Shown: positions 17,224 to 25,728, counted from the first letter of the stretch. The stretch: DNA of 64,000 nt from JBBIMP01 sp037444305 (GCA_037444305.1 JBBIMP010000013.1:1-64000); one strand, 5' to 3'. A program made the numbers and translations. Notes: generated by a model not told the origin, from the sequence alone.

Positions 17224-18567
17224 CTAAGGCCTCCTGAGCCCATACTTGTTGATCTTGTTGTAGAGGGTGACGCGGTCGATCTCCAGGATCTCGGCCGAGC
17301 GCGAGATGTTCCACGCGTTCTGCTCCAGGATTCGCGCGATGTGCTCTTTTTCCATGCCGGCGAGGCTTCCGGCCTGGGCGGAGCTGTTCTTCTCGGAGAG
17401 CTGGAATGGGAGGTCCTCGGGACGGATGGCGGAGGGCTTGCCCACCACCATGGCGCGCTCGATGGCGTTTTCTACCTCGCGCACGTTTCCCGGCCAGTTG
17501 TAGCGCACCAGGATGTCCATGGCCTCGGGTGAGATGGCGGTTATGGGTTTGGCCATGGCGCGGGCGTATTTCTTGACGAAGTAGTCGAGCAGGAGCGGGA
17601 TGTCGGCCTTGCGTTCGCGCAGCGGCGGGACGAAGATCGAAAACACGTTCAGCCGGTAGTACAGGTCTTCCCGGAAGGCGCCTTCCTCGATGGCCTTTTC
17701 CAGGTCCCGGTTGGTGGCGCAGATGATCCGGAAGTCGACCTTGATGATCTCGTTCCCCCCGACGCGGGAGAACTGCTTGGTCTCGAGCACGCGAAGCAGG
17801 TCCATCTGGGTCTTCATGTCGATGTTGCCCACTTCGTCCAGGAAGAGCGTCCCCTGGTCGGCCAGTTCCAGCTTCCCCTTGCGGCGGTACTGCGCTCCCG
17901 TGAAGGCGCCGCGCTCGTGCCCGAAGAGCTCGCTTTCGAGGACACCCTCGGACATCGCGCCGCAGTTGATGGTGACGATGGGGAAGTAGCGGCGGCCGCT
18001 GTTGCAGTGGATCGCCCTGGCAATCAACTCCTTCCCCGTGCCGCTTTCGCCGCGCAGCATGACGGTGGTGTCGGTTTTGGCGACGGTCTCGATCAGCTCG
18101 AAGACCTTCTGCATCGAGGGCGATTCGCCGATCAGGTCGTTGATCTTGGGATACTCGGCGACCTGCTCCTTGAGGCGCACATTCTCGCGTATCAGGGCTC
18201 GATCCCGGACGGCCTTCTGGATCAGGTGGGAGAGATAGTCCGGGTCGACGGGCTTGGTGACGTAATCGAACGCGCCGGACTTGAGCGCCTGCACGGCGGT
18301 GTCGACCGTGGCGTGCGCCGTGATGAAGATGATGGTGGCGCCCGGGTCGAACTCGATGATCCGCTGCTGCAGGGCCATGCCGTCCATGCCCGGCATCTTG
18401 ATGTCGAGCAGGATGATGTCCCAGCGGCGATTCTGCATCTGGCGGATGGCGTCGACCGCATCCTCGGCGGAGCCCACGGCGTAGCCATCCTCCATGAACC
18501 ACTTGGTCAGGGATTCCCGGACCACCCTTTCATCGTCGACGATCAGAATGGCAGTATCCGAATTCAT
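17224..18567 (-). CDS. Sigma-54-dependent response regulator (NtrC family)
   Basis: A 447-residue activator: receiver domain (phospho-Asp in 'IILLDIKMPGMDG'), AAA+ domain with Walker A 'GESGTGKE', the sigma-54 contact loop 'GAFTGA' and 'RVGGNEIIKVDFRI', then a Fis-type HTH ('NISRSAEILEIDRVTLYNKI'). It should open promoters bound by sigma-54 RNA polymerase when phosphorylated by the heme-binding kinase encoded 36 bp upstream. The ATG at 18567 has GAGGT; an in-frame GTG at 18600 is an alternative. Confidence 0.94.
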   Translation of the reverse strand: MNSDTAILIVDDERVVRESLTKWFMEDGYAVGSAEDAVDAIRQMQNRRWDIILLDIKMPGMDGMALQQRIIEFDPGATIIFITAHATVDTAVQALKSGAFDYVTKPVDPDYLSHLIQKAVRDRALIRENVRLKEQVAEYPKINDLIGESPSMQKVFELIETVAKTDTTVMLRGESGTGKELIARAIHCNSGRRYFPIVTINCGAMSEGVLESELFGHERGAFTGAQYRRKGKLELADQGTLFLDEVGNIDMKTQMDLLRVLETKQFSRVGGNEIIKVDFRIICATNRDLEKAIEEGAFREDLYYRLNVFSIFVPPLRERKADIPLLLDYFVKKYARAMAKPITAISPEAMDILVRYNWPGNVREVENAIERAMVVGKPSAIRPEDLPFQLSEKNSSAQAGSLAGMEKEHIARILEQNAWNISRSAEILEIDRVTLYNKINKYGLRRP

Positions 18568-18603
18568 AGCGACCTCGTGCACGCTTGCCGGCGATGACAC
18601 GGT

Positions 18604-20232
18604 TCAGGCAAAGGATTCCTCGGCATCCACCCTGGGGTTGTCCCGTGAAGCGGGCGGGAAGGCGATCGTGAATTCGGTTCCCTGTCCGGGCTCGGACTTC
18701 ACGGTGACGGTTCCGCCGTGCCTCTCCATGATGCCGTAAACCACCGAAAGGCCCAATCCTACACCTTTTCCGTCCCGCTTGGTGGTGTAGAAGGGTTCGA
18801 AGATGTTCGGCAGGTCGTCGGGCGGGATCCCGACGCCGGTGTCGGAAACGGAAATGAGCAGCTCGCCGGAATCGCTGTTGCGCACCTCGACGCTCAATTG
18901 GCCCCCCTCCGGCATGGCCTCGGCGGCGTTGACGAACAGCGCCACCAGCGCCTGTTGAATCTGGTTGGGATCGCACGTGATCAGCGCGTCGTGCGCCTTG
19001 TATTCGACCTCGAGGCGCACGTTGGAGATCTTGAGGTGGTGCTGCATGAGCTGCACGGCGTTCTGGATGACGGACTCGGCCGTGTTGAGCCCGAACTCAC
19101 CGACCTGCTTCTTCGAGAAGAGGAGGAGATTTTTGACGATGTTGCCGCAGCGGATCACCTCGGTCACAATTAGGTTCATGTCCTCGATCATGGCTTTCGA
19201 GCCGGCATCCGGTTCCCCGCCGTTCAGCCTGCGCAGCTTCTTGGCGATCAGCTTGGCATACGTGAGGATCCCCTCCAGGGGATTGTTGAGCTCGTGCGCG
19301 ACGGTGGCCGAGAGCTTTCCCAGGCAGGCCATCTTCTCGATCTGCAGGATCTGCCCGTGGATGACCTTCAGCTCCCTTGTCTTTTCCTCGATCCTGCGCT
19401 CGAGCGTCTGGGACCAGGCGAGCTTCTCCTCGGACGCTTCCTGGAGGCTTTTCGTCATTTGATTCAGCGAGCGCGCCAGCTCCCCGAGCTCATCCCTGGA
19501 GGTTACCGGGATGCGGTGCTGCAGGTTCTGCGACGATACCTGCACCGTCCCCTCCACCAGCGTCTGTACCGGGCGGTGGATCGTGACGAAGAAGAACAGG
19601 CCGGAGGCCGCGGCCACGATCAGCGTCATCACGACGGCCCATACGATGAGCCGGCGTTGGGCGGCGGCGATGTCCGCGTCCACGGCTTCGAGCGACATGC
19701 GGATGTCCAGGACGCCGAGCACGGTCCGGTCCCGGGGGTGCGCGTGGCAGGCGGCGTCGGAGCAGGCCGGCTCGTTCGGGATGGGATTGATGAGCCCCAG
19801 GATTCTGTGCCCGTGGCTGCCGGTGTAGGTGCGCATGCGCGTGGAGATCGGCAGCGACTGCAGCGGTCTCTCGCTGTCGTGGCAGGCATAGCAAGCCTCG
19901 GCGTGGAGGTTGACCGTGGTCCTTTCCTCCGCCGGCACGGTGGAAATCATGATCACGCCGCGCTTGTCGTAGATGCGGATCCCCTCGACCCCGGGCTCGC
20001 GCCCGATGGTCGTGATGATCTGGCGCACGTCCTCGCGGCGGTTCAGCATCATGCTGTAGTGCGTGGATTTCTTGATGATGTCGGTCATGCGGTCGGCGCT
20101 CTCGTAGACCTGGGCCAGGACCTGGTCGGTGTGAACGCTCACGGCGATGAAGGAGTAAAGACCGAACAGGACGAACAGCAGCAGGCAGGAGCCGACGAGG
20201 ACACGGAAGGAAATCGTGTGATAAAAGCGCAT
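18604..20232 (-). CDS. Sensor histidine kinase with two c-type heme-binding motifs
   Basis: A 542-residue membrane kinase. Between two transmembrane helices (about 10-33 and 190-215) lies a periplasmic domain of about 150 residues with 'CYACH' (residues 114-118) and 'CSDAACH' (157-163, CX4CH), so it probably carries two covalent hemes. HAMP, a coiled coil, HisKA ('SATVAHELNNPLEGIL') and HATPase ('DTGVGI', 'GVGLGLSV') follow. It likely senses redox state, small gases or an electron donor and phosphorylates the adjacent sigma-54 activator. Confidence 0.9.
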   Translation of the reverse strand: MRFYHTISFRVLVGSCLLLFVLFGLYSFIAVSVHTDQVLAQVYESADRMTDIIKKSTHYSMMLNRREDVRQIITTIGREPGVEGIRIYDKRGVIMISTVPAEERTTVNLHAEACYACHDSERPLQSLPISTRMRTYTGSHGHRILGLINPIPNEPACSDAACHAHPRDRTVLGVLDIRMSLEAVDADIAAAQRRLIVWAVVMTLIVAAASGLFFFVTIHRPVQTLVEGTVQVSSQNLQHRIPVTSRDELGELARSLNQMTKSLQEASEEKLAWSQTLERRIEEKTRELKVIHGQILQIEKMACLGKLSATVAHELNNPLEGILTYAKLIAKKLRRLNGGEPDAGSKAMIEDMNLIVTEVIRCGNIVKNLLLFSKKQVGEFGLNTAESVIQNAVQLMQHHLKISNVRLEVEYKAHDALITCDPNQIQQALVALFVNAAEAMPEGGQLSVEVRNSDSGELLISVSDTGVGIPPDDLPNIFEPFYTTKRDGKGVGLGLSVVYGIMERHGGTVTVKSEPGQGTEFTIAFPPASRDNPRVDAEESFA

Positions 20233-20311
20233 AGGTCTCACGTCACCACCCCCGAGCAAGTCCATCCTAACACGGCGGGGCGGTTCGCTGAAACCTCTGC
20301 CCGTGCGGCAG

Positions 20312-21055
20312 TTACGCAAAAATCCGCCGGACCAGGTTGAAATAACGTCCGGGCCCCAGCATCTCCGCGCAGTGCCTCAGCTGCACGCCGCCGTCGGCCA
20401 GCGTGAAGCCGACGGCGGGGCGGTTTCCCCTCAGCGCCTTCTGCAGAGCCGCCTCGAAGCGGGCCTCGTCTTTGGCGAATTTGGCCTGTGCCTCGCCGGA
20501 ACGAAGAAGGTGCGCCTTCGCCAGGGCGGAGGCATCCGCCTCGAGCTCGTAAAGCCAGCCGTCCGCCAGAGAGTCTTCCTGGACGAGATGGGGATTCTCC
20601 GCGAGCTTTGCATTCAATGCGCGCACGCGGCCGGCTGCGGGGGCCCGAATTGGCAGGGTTCCTCCGTCCATTACGAGCCAGGCGCAGGACTGGTCCTGCC
20701 GCAGGAGCTGCCCGGCCGAAGGGAGCACGACGGTCTTGACGGCCAGCAGGACGGCGGCGAGGGTTTTTTCAATGCCTACGCGGTAGGACGAATCGCCTGA
20801 GCCCTGCAGCCGGCAGTGGTGCCGGCTGTAGAGCAGGCTTTCGGGATCCGCCGCCGGGCGCGGGGAGGCGGCCGGCGGCGCAGGGGCCTGGGGCATTGCC
20901 TGGGGAAAGCCCCTGCGCATGGCAGCGTCCAGCGGACAGCTGTCGCATTCGTACTCGCGGTCGCAGAGCTGGTACGTGAGCACGTTGGCGGTCATCCAGA
21001 CGCATCTCAGCTCTTCCGCCGGTATGATCTGGTACCTCTTGCGTTCTTGATCCAT
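20312..21055 (-). CDS. GcvH-fold protein with N-terminal cysteine module
   Basis: The 247-residue protein starts with a cysteine module ('CVWMTANVLTYQLCDREYEC' then 'DSCPLD'), a Pro/Ala linker, and then a GcvH/lipoyl-like beta-barrel ('GIEKTLAAVLLAVKTVVLPSAG' region, 'APAAGRVRALNAKLAENP', 'DGWLYELEADA'). The place of the lipoylated Lys in GcvH reads 'LVMDGGTLPIRAP', without a Lys. The C-terminus carries 'LADGG', shared with the two other GcvH-like proteins of this operon. No membrane anchor is visible. Role unknown. Confidence 0.8.
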   Translation of the reverse strand: MDQERKRYQIIPAEELRCVWMTANVLTYQLCDREYECDSCPLDAAMRRGFPQAMPQAPAPPAASPRPAADPESLLYSRHHCRLQGSGDSSYRVGIEKTLAAVLLAVKTVVLPSAGQLLRQDQSCAWLVMDGGTLPIRAPAAGRVRALNAKLAENPHLVQEDSLADGWLYELEADASALAKAHLLRSGEAQAKFAKDEARFEAALQKALRGNRPAVGFTLADGGVQLRHCAEMLGPGRYFNLVRRIFA

Positions 21056-21078
21056 TGCAGTGCCGATCTGCAGCGTTG

Positions 21079-22263
21079 TCAGTGCTGCGAGACATACGAC
21101 AGGTTTTCGATCAACTCTTCTGCCAGCGGCTTCGGCGCCGGCTCGTGCTCGGCCTCGTGCTCGAACACGGGCAGGTACTTGGCGGCGAAGGAAAAGACCA
21201 CGAATCCGAAGGTGACGATGGCCAGGGTGATGGACAACTCCATCCACGACGGGAAGTAGGAAACGCCGGCCGATCTCTCCATGCCGGTGACCGTGATGTT
21301 CAGCCGGTTCATGATGAAACCCAGGACCACCAGGATGGAACTGACGAACAATCCCCGCTCGCTGTGCCTGACCCGGGACGAGGACAGGAGCAGCAGGGGC
21401 AGGACGATCCCGACGATCAGCTCCAGCCAGTAGAGGTAAGTCTCAGGACGCGCGACGAAGAGCAGTCCCAGGACATCCCGCTGGTAGGCATCCACGAACC
21501 GCATCGTGAGGCAGACCGCGAGAAGAACGGCGGCGATCCGGCCCAGCTCGTTGAGCAGGTTCATCTCGATGCCGCGGGCGAACGCCCGGGCGCTGAGAAA
21601 CGCCTCGAAGATCACCATCGCACAGCCCACGGTGAGCGCCGAAACGAAGAAGAACAGCGGCAGGTAGGGCGTGTACCACAGGGCGTAGAGCTTCTCCGGC
21701 ACGATCAGGTAGAGCGAGCCCAGGGACGACTGGTGGAGCGTCGACAGCAGCACCCCGAGAATGACGATGGGAATGGAGATCTTGTGCAGGACCTTGACGG
21801 TCCGGGTCATGTTGAATTTCTCCAGCACCACGGGGGCGAACTCGAGCGCCAGAACGCTGGTGTAGAGCATCACGCACCAGGCCACCTCGAACATGACCGA
21901 GCGCGGGTTCCACATGATGATCGCGTGCCAGATCTGGAGCGGGCGGCCGAGGTCGTACATCAGGCCTATGATCACCAGGAGATAGCCCAGGAACGCCGTC
22001 AGCAGCGCGGGCCTGAGGATCGGCTGGAAGCGCTTCACGTTGAAAATGTGGACGATCGCAGCCATGGTGAAGCCGCCGGCCGCGAGCCCAACCCCGCACA
22101 GGACGTCGAACCCGATCCACAGGCCCCAGGGGAACTGGTCGGTCAGGTTGGTCGAGGCTGCGAGCCCCGAGGTGAAGCGGACGTAGGTCGAATAGGCGCC
22201 GGCCAGAAGAATGATTCCCGCCACCGCCTTCCAGAATGTGAGTTTAGAAATGAAATCTCGCAT
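21079..22263 (-). CDS. HybB/NrfD-like integral membrane subunit
   Basis: A 394-residue polytopic protein with about ten hydrophobic helices and the family signature 'FPWGLWIGFDVLCGVGLAAGGF'. Proteins of this type (HybB, NrfD, PsrC, HmcC) bind quinone and exchange electrons with a HybA/PsrB-type ferredoxin subunit, which is encoded immediately upstream. The partners HybO/HybC or another catalytic subunit are absent from the operon. It should be the quinone-reactive part of the complex. Confidence 0.92.
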   Translation of the reverse strand: MRDFISKLTFWKAVAGIILLAGAYSTYVRFTSGLAASTNLTDQFPWGLWIGFDVLCGVGLAAGGFTMAAIVHIFNVKRFQPILRPALLTAFLGYLLVIIGLMYDLGRPLQIWHAIIMWNPRSVMFEVAWCVMLYTSVLALEFAPVVLEKFNMTRTVKVLHKISIPIVILGVLLSTLHQSSLGSLYLIVPEKLYALWYTPYLPLFFFVSALTVGCAMVIFEAFLSARAFARGIEMNLLNELGRIAAVLLAVCLTMRFVDAYQRDVLGLLFVARPETYLYWLELIVGIVLPLLLLSSSRVRHSERGLFVSSILVVLGFIMNRLNITVTGMERSAGVSYFPSWMELSITLAIVTFGFVVFSFAAKYLPVFEHEAEHEPAPKPLAEELIENLSYVSQH

Positions 22264-22284
22264 GGTTGATCCTCACTGTGTGCC

Positions 22285-23064
22285 TCAGATTGAGCGGGTA
22301 TGGGGCGTCGTTGCCCGCCGGACGCGGGCGCCGTTCTCGGCCCTCGCAACCTCCTCGCGCCTGCTGGTGATCCACCAGACGCCGTAGAGCAGAACGCCGC
22401 CGACGCTGACCAGCCCCGGTATCTTCGACAGGGCGTTCCAGGTCAGGTCGGGGAGCGGCGTCATTCCGAGCTCGGTCTTGAAGCCCAGTTTCTCGAACGG
22501 CACGTGCGTGACGAAGAAAATCGACGTCCCGCCGATCTCGTGTTGACCGTAGACCCTGGCGACGTATTTTTCGGGCTCCGACTGGATCCGGTCGACCGCC
22601 TTCACGATCAGCTCGTCGCGTTCGCCGAAGATGGTGGCGCCGGTGGGGCAGGCCTCGGCGCAGGCGGTGGCTTCGCCTTTCTTGATGCGCTCGTGGCAGA
22701 AGATGCACTTCTGCACCGCGGGCTTGGTGTTGCTCCACTCGTAGCGCGGCACCTGGAAGGGACAGGCCTGCATGCAGTAGCGGCAGCCGATGCACTTCTT
22801 CTCGTCGTACAGGACGGGCCCCTCGGGCATCTTCGTGAAGGCGCCCACTGGACAGACGGAAACGCAGGTCGGCTCGAGGCAGTGCTGGCACAGCCGCCGG
22901 ACGTAGACGTCGCCTTCGTATGTGTCCAACGCCGTGTAGGCGGTGTCGGAAAGGCTGGCCTCGGCCCCCTCCTTCAGCTTGTTCTCGGACTTGCACGCGT
23001 CCTGGCAGAAGTTGCAGCCGATGCACAGTGAGATATCGATCAGCATCGCTTTTCTGACAATCAT
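22285..23064 (-). CDS. HybA/PsrB-like four-cluster ferredoxin subunit with C-terminal membrane anchor
   Basis: A 259-residue electron-transfer subunit with cysteine groups for four [4Fe-4S] clusters: 'CIGCNFCQDAC', 'CQHCLEPTCVSVCP', 'CIGCRYCMQACP', 'CIFCHERI' and 'ACAEACP'. Near the C-terminus 'VSVGGVLLYGVWWI' is a membrane helix, as in HybA. No twin-arginine signal peptide is present, so it probably faces the cytoplasm. It should hand electrons to the HybB-like neighbour. Confidence 0.93.
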   Translation of the reverse strand: MIVRKAMLIDISLCIGCNFCQDACKSENKLKEGAEASLSDTAYTALDTYEGDVYVRRLCQHCLEPTCVSVCPVGAFTKMPEGPVLYDEKKCIGCRYCMQACPFQVPRYEWSNTKPAVQKCIFCHERIKKGEATACAEACPTGATIFGERDELIVKAVDRIQSEPEKYVARVYGQHEIGGTSIFFVTHVPFEKLGFKTELGMTPLPDLTWNALSKIPGLVSVGGVLLYGVWWITSRREEVARAENGARVRRATTPHTRSI

Positions 23065-23075
23065 GTCTTCATCCT

Positions 23076-23744
23076 CTAGCTGACTTGCAGGAATTCATCC
23101 TGGAATTTTTTCAGTCGATCCGGGCTGAGGCGCAGCAGGCAGCCGGGAGCGGGCAGGCCCCCGTCCTGCAGGACCGCCGCCGCCGGCGCGAGCTCGCTGC
23201 CGGATCCGGCGAAGAAATCGCGCAGGCGCTGCAGTTCCCCGCTGATCCAGGAGCGGGTTTCCGACCCCAGCAGCAGGTTGCGCAGTTCGCCCGAGTTCGC
23301 CGGCTTGATGGCGTAGGCCCAGCCCTCGCTGAACAGGTTGTCCCGGGACAACTCCGGGTTGTCCGCCAGGCGGCTGTTGACGGCGCTGATCTCGCCGGAG
23401 ATCGGCGCGCGCACCGTGATCTCGCCTCCGTCCTGGCTGAGCGACATCAGGGGATCCCCCTTTTCCACGCGGTCGCCCGCGTTCTTGAGGAGGCTGATCC
23501 GGGCGCCGTAGAGCAGGCTGCCGAGGAAGTCGTCCACCCCCAGGCGGACCTTGCCCGAAGGGAAGAGGCTGAGCCAGGTGTGGGACTTGGCGAAGAAAAT
23601 CCCCTCTGGGACCCGCAGCGGGTAAGCCTGGAAGGGGGCCGGTTGTGCCGCCTGCACCGCGAGCGTTGCCTGCTTGCGGCGGTTGACGGCCCAGTCGATT
23701 GTCAGAAAAAGCACAATGGTTGCGACCACAAATAGGACAGTCAT
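23076..23744 (-). CDS. Membrane-anchored GcvH-fold protein, second copy
   Basis: A 222-residue protein: one N-terminal transmembrane helix ('VLFVVATIVLFLTIDWAV'), a linker, a GcvH-like domain ('FFAKSHTWLSLFPSGKVRLG', 'GDPLMSLSQDGGEITV', 'APISGEISAVNSRLADNPEL') and a C-terminal helical part with 'AVLQDGG'. At the GcvH lipoyl site it reads 'SLSQDGGEI', without Lys. Its ATG overlaps the stop of the first copy by 4 bp, so the pair is translationally coupled. Confidence 0.8.
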   Translation of the reverse strand: MTVLFVVATIVLFLTIDWAVNRRKQATLAVQAAQPAPFQAYPLRVPEGIFFAKSHTWLSLFPSGKVRLGVDDFLGSLLYGARISLLKNAGDRVEKGDPLMSLSQDGGEITVRAPISGEISAVNSRLADNPELSRDNLFSEGWAYAIKPANSGELRNLLLGSETRSWISGELQRLRDFFAGSGSELAPAAAVLQDGGLPAPGCLLRLSPDRLKKFQDEFLQVS

Positions 23745-24433
23745 GGGTTGACTCCGTTGTTGATCTCGGTTTGTTTCTGATTGGCCGGCCCGGGCGAGGG
23801 GAAAAACTCGCGCGCGAGCCTGTGCCAGTCATCTTCGGTCAGTAAATCGCTCAGGTTGTCGATCCACTCCCCGCCATCCTGGAGCATCAGGCCCAGCTGC
23901 GGGGAGAACCAGCGGATCAGCTGCGCCTGCACGCCCTCCAGCCAGCGCTCGGCTGCGCTGCCGCGAAAGAGATTGCGCAGCTCGGTTGCGAGGTTGTCCG
24001 GCGCGATTTTCGCCACCCAGCCCGCTTCGTAGGGCGAACTGTTGGCCAGCGCCGGGTGCAAGCTCAGCCTGGCGTTGACATCGATGAGCGTTCCCGAGAT
24101 GGGGGAGAGGATGGTAAGCGAACGGCTACCCCGCCGCAGCGTGACCAGGGGGTCCCCCTGCTGGAGGGACGATCCCAGCCTGGCGGCGTCGATTCCATCG
24201 AGGCGGCCGATGAAGCGCTGTGCGAAGTCGTCGACCCCGACGGTCACGAAGCGGGCGCCATGCACCAGGGCCCACGAGTGACCCGGGTGAAAGTAGCGCT
24301 CGAACACTACCGCCGGTTCTCCCGGTTCCTCGGGCACGAGACTCGGCGCGGTCTCCCTGCCGGCCTTGCGCTGCCGCAGCAACTCGATGGCGATCATCAC
24401 CGCCACTGTCAGTAGAACCAGGAAGATAACCAT
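23741..24433 (-). CDS. Membrane-anchored GcvH-fold protein, first copy
   Basis: First gene of the operon. A 230-residue protein with an N-terminal membrane helix ('MVIFLVLLTVAVMIAIEL'), then a GcvH-like domain ('GHSWALVHGARFVTVGVDDF', 'GDPLVTLRRGSRSLTILSPISG', 'YEAGWVAKI') and the shared C-terminal motif 'LMLQDGG'. 'GVDDFAQRFIG' matches the GcvH 'G.TD.A...LG' strand, which makes the fold assignment firm, but the lipoyl-lysine position is 'RRGSRS'. A structural or electron-relay scaffold role is only a guess. Confidence 0.8.
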   Translation of the reverse strand: MVIFLVLLTVAVMIAIELLRQRKAGRETAPSLVPEEPGEPAVVFERYFHPGHSWALVHGARFVTVGVDDFAQRFIGRLDGIDAARLGSSLQQGDPLVTLRRGSRSLTILSPISGTLIDVNARLSLHPALANSSPYEAGWVAKIAPDNLATELRNLFRGSAAERWLEGVQAQLIRWFSPQLGLMLQDGGEWIDNLSDLLTEDDWHRLAREFFPSPGPANQKQTEINNGVNP

Positions 24434-24478
24434 TTCACACTCCCTTTCGGGTGGGCAACGCGCCCAGCCTTTGTGTAT

Positions 24479-24495
24479 GAAATTTCCGTGCCAAA
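24479..24495 (-). promoter_or_regulatory. Sigma-54-type promoter of the GcvH/Hyb-like operon
   Basis: Read on the minus strand the sequence is TTGGCACG-N4-TTTCA. The -24 element matches the consensus TTGGCACG exactly; the -12 element TTTCA differs from TTGCA at the G. It lies about 45 bp upstream of the first gene of an operon that itself encodes a sigma-54 activator, which supports the call. Confidence 0.55.
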
Positions 24496-24678
24496 CACGT
24501 GGTGTAGATGTGGAAAAATTAAGCGGTCATAGGTGTAATCACATCAGATATATACCAATCTCGTCTTTTGGAGCACTGGTGTCCGCCTCCCGGGTCAGTG
24601 TTGAATTAATAAGCGCGCCTTCCGCCGATTGGGTTGTGGTTGGCTGTAAAATATTTGATATCAGCAAGATAATGCGGT

Positions 24679-24715
24679 GTTGAACATTTCAACTCCTGCT
24701 ATTGAAAATTTCAAC
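24679..24715. promoter_or_regulatory. Tandem dyads, candidate upstream activator sites
   Basis: Two palindromes of the form TTGAA-n-ATTTCAA (24679-24693 and 24702-24714) have centres 22 bp apart, about two DNA turns. They lie about 200 bp upstream of the sigma-54-type promoter, the usual place for NtrC-family enhancer sites. The local sequence is AT-rich against the window average. Confidence 0.5.
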
Positions 24716-24718
24716 ATA

Positions 24719-24980
24719 ATTTCGGGGACAGCCGCGAATGGTGCTGAGTTAGTTTCTGTCGCGAAACTCCCAATTTTGGCGAAATGAACACCTTGGGTGG
24801 CGTATAAGCCCTTTGTTTTCAATACGGATATTTCTTGTTCCTCGCAGAAAAACGAGTTTCGCGACAGAAACTAGTTAAGGGCGGTCGAAATCACCTGGTA
24901 ACGTCGCCAAATCAATTGCTTAAGCCCCTTCGGGGTCCTCGATTCCTTAATTAAGCGCTATTCGCGCCTGTCCCCGAAAT
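24719..24980. repeat. 262-bp nested inverted-repeat element
   Basis: The outer arms 24719-24739 and 24960-24980 are 21 bp and pair with one mismatch; both begin or end with the CGGGGACAG motif. Inside, a second pair (24750-24769 and 24854-24873) is a perfect 20-bp inverted repeat around 84 bp. A short CCCCTTCGGGG hairpin lies near 24925. No open frame of note is inside. It looks like a non-autonomous palindromic mobile element. Confidence 0.8.
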
Positions 24981-24984
24981 CAGA

Positions 24985-25728
24985 TTAGACGGGGATGGTG
25001 AGGCCGTCGGTGGCCAGTTCTATTTCGAGGTCTTTGGGGCGGTCAAGCACTTCCCGGCCCAGGTGGGTCAGGACCAGCCGCTTCGTCCCGAACCGCTCGC
25101 GGTTTTCCAGGATCCTCGGGTAGTCCAGGTGGAAGGAAACGCGGGTTTCGTAGAAACAGCACTCGCAGAGGAAAAGGTCGGTTCCCGCGGCGTGCCGCAC
25201 CAGTTCCTCTGTCCAGCCGGTGTCGCCCGAATAGAGGATCTTCCGCCCGTCAACCTGAAGCTTCAGCGCCAGCGATATCTCGTGTTCCTGGTGGGGCACC
25301 CGAAACGGTTCCACGCGGACACTGTCGATGGCAAGGGGAGTATCCGGAAGCATCTCGACGTATCGGAGCGGAAACCGCAGCGGTTGCTCGGCGGTCTCCC
25401 GGTACATCGTGCGAAACAGCCTTCGGACGCGCTCTTCGGTTCCGGGCGGCCCGGCGATGGTTAAAGACCGGGTCCGGTGCGCGACATAGATGTACTCGAG
25501 AAACAGGAACGGCAGCCCGGAAAAATGGTCGCCGTGCAGGTGGCTGAGCAGCACCGCGTCGATCGATGCCGGATCGACTCCATGGTGCTTCATCGACGCC
25601 AGCGCGGTGGCGCCGCAGTCGAGAAGAAAGGAGCCGGCGGCCGCTCTCACCAGGTACGCGGGCTGATGCCTGCCGGCAGCGAAGAACGCGTCTCCCGAAC
25701 CGAGGATGAGAACCTCCGGTGTCGCCAT
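24985..25728 (-). CDS. Metallo-beta-lactamase-fold hydrolase, RNase Z-like
   Basis: A 247-residue enzyme with the metal-binding motif 'LLSHLHGDHFSGLPF', 'YSGDTGWTEEL' and a final 'LTHLG', the arrangement of the RNase Z/ElaC group, but without the long exosite arm. It may be a tRNA 3' nuclease or a related phosphodiesterase. I start at the ATG before 'ATPEVLILGSG'; the frame is open to 25773. The nested repeat abuts its 3' end, 4 bp after the stop. Confidence 0.82.
   Translation of the reverse strand: MATPEVLILGSGDAFFAAGRHQPAYLVRAAAGSFLLDCGATALASMKHHGVDPASIDAVLLSHLHGDHFSGLPFLFLEYIYVAHRTRSLTIAGPPGTEERVRRLFRTMYRETAEQPLRFPLRYVEMLPDTPLAIDSVRVEPFRVPHQEHEISLALKLQVDGRKILYSGDTGWTEELVRHAAGTDLFLCECCFYETRVSFHLDYPRILENRERFGTKRLVLTHLGREVLDRPKDLEIELATDGLTIPV

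Noticed and set aside
16871..18502. A 543-codon frame overlapping the sigma-54 activator on the same strand
   Set aside because: Arg/Gly/Pro-rich composition with no motif; the other frame encodes a complete receiver-AAA-Fis protein.
24434..24470. A second sigma-54-like match (TGGGCGCGTTGC, minus strand) nearer to the first GcvH-like gene
   Set aside because: The distance between the GG and GC elements is off by one, while TTGGCACG-N4-TTTCA at 24479-24495 fits better.
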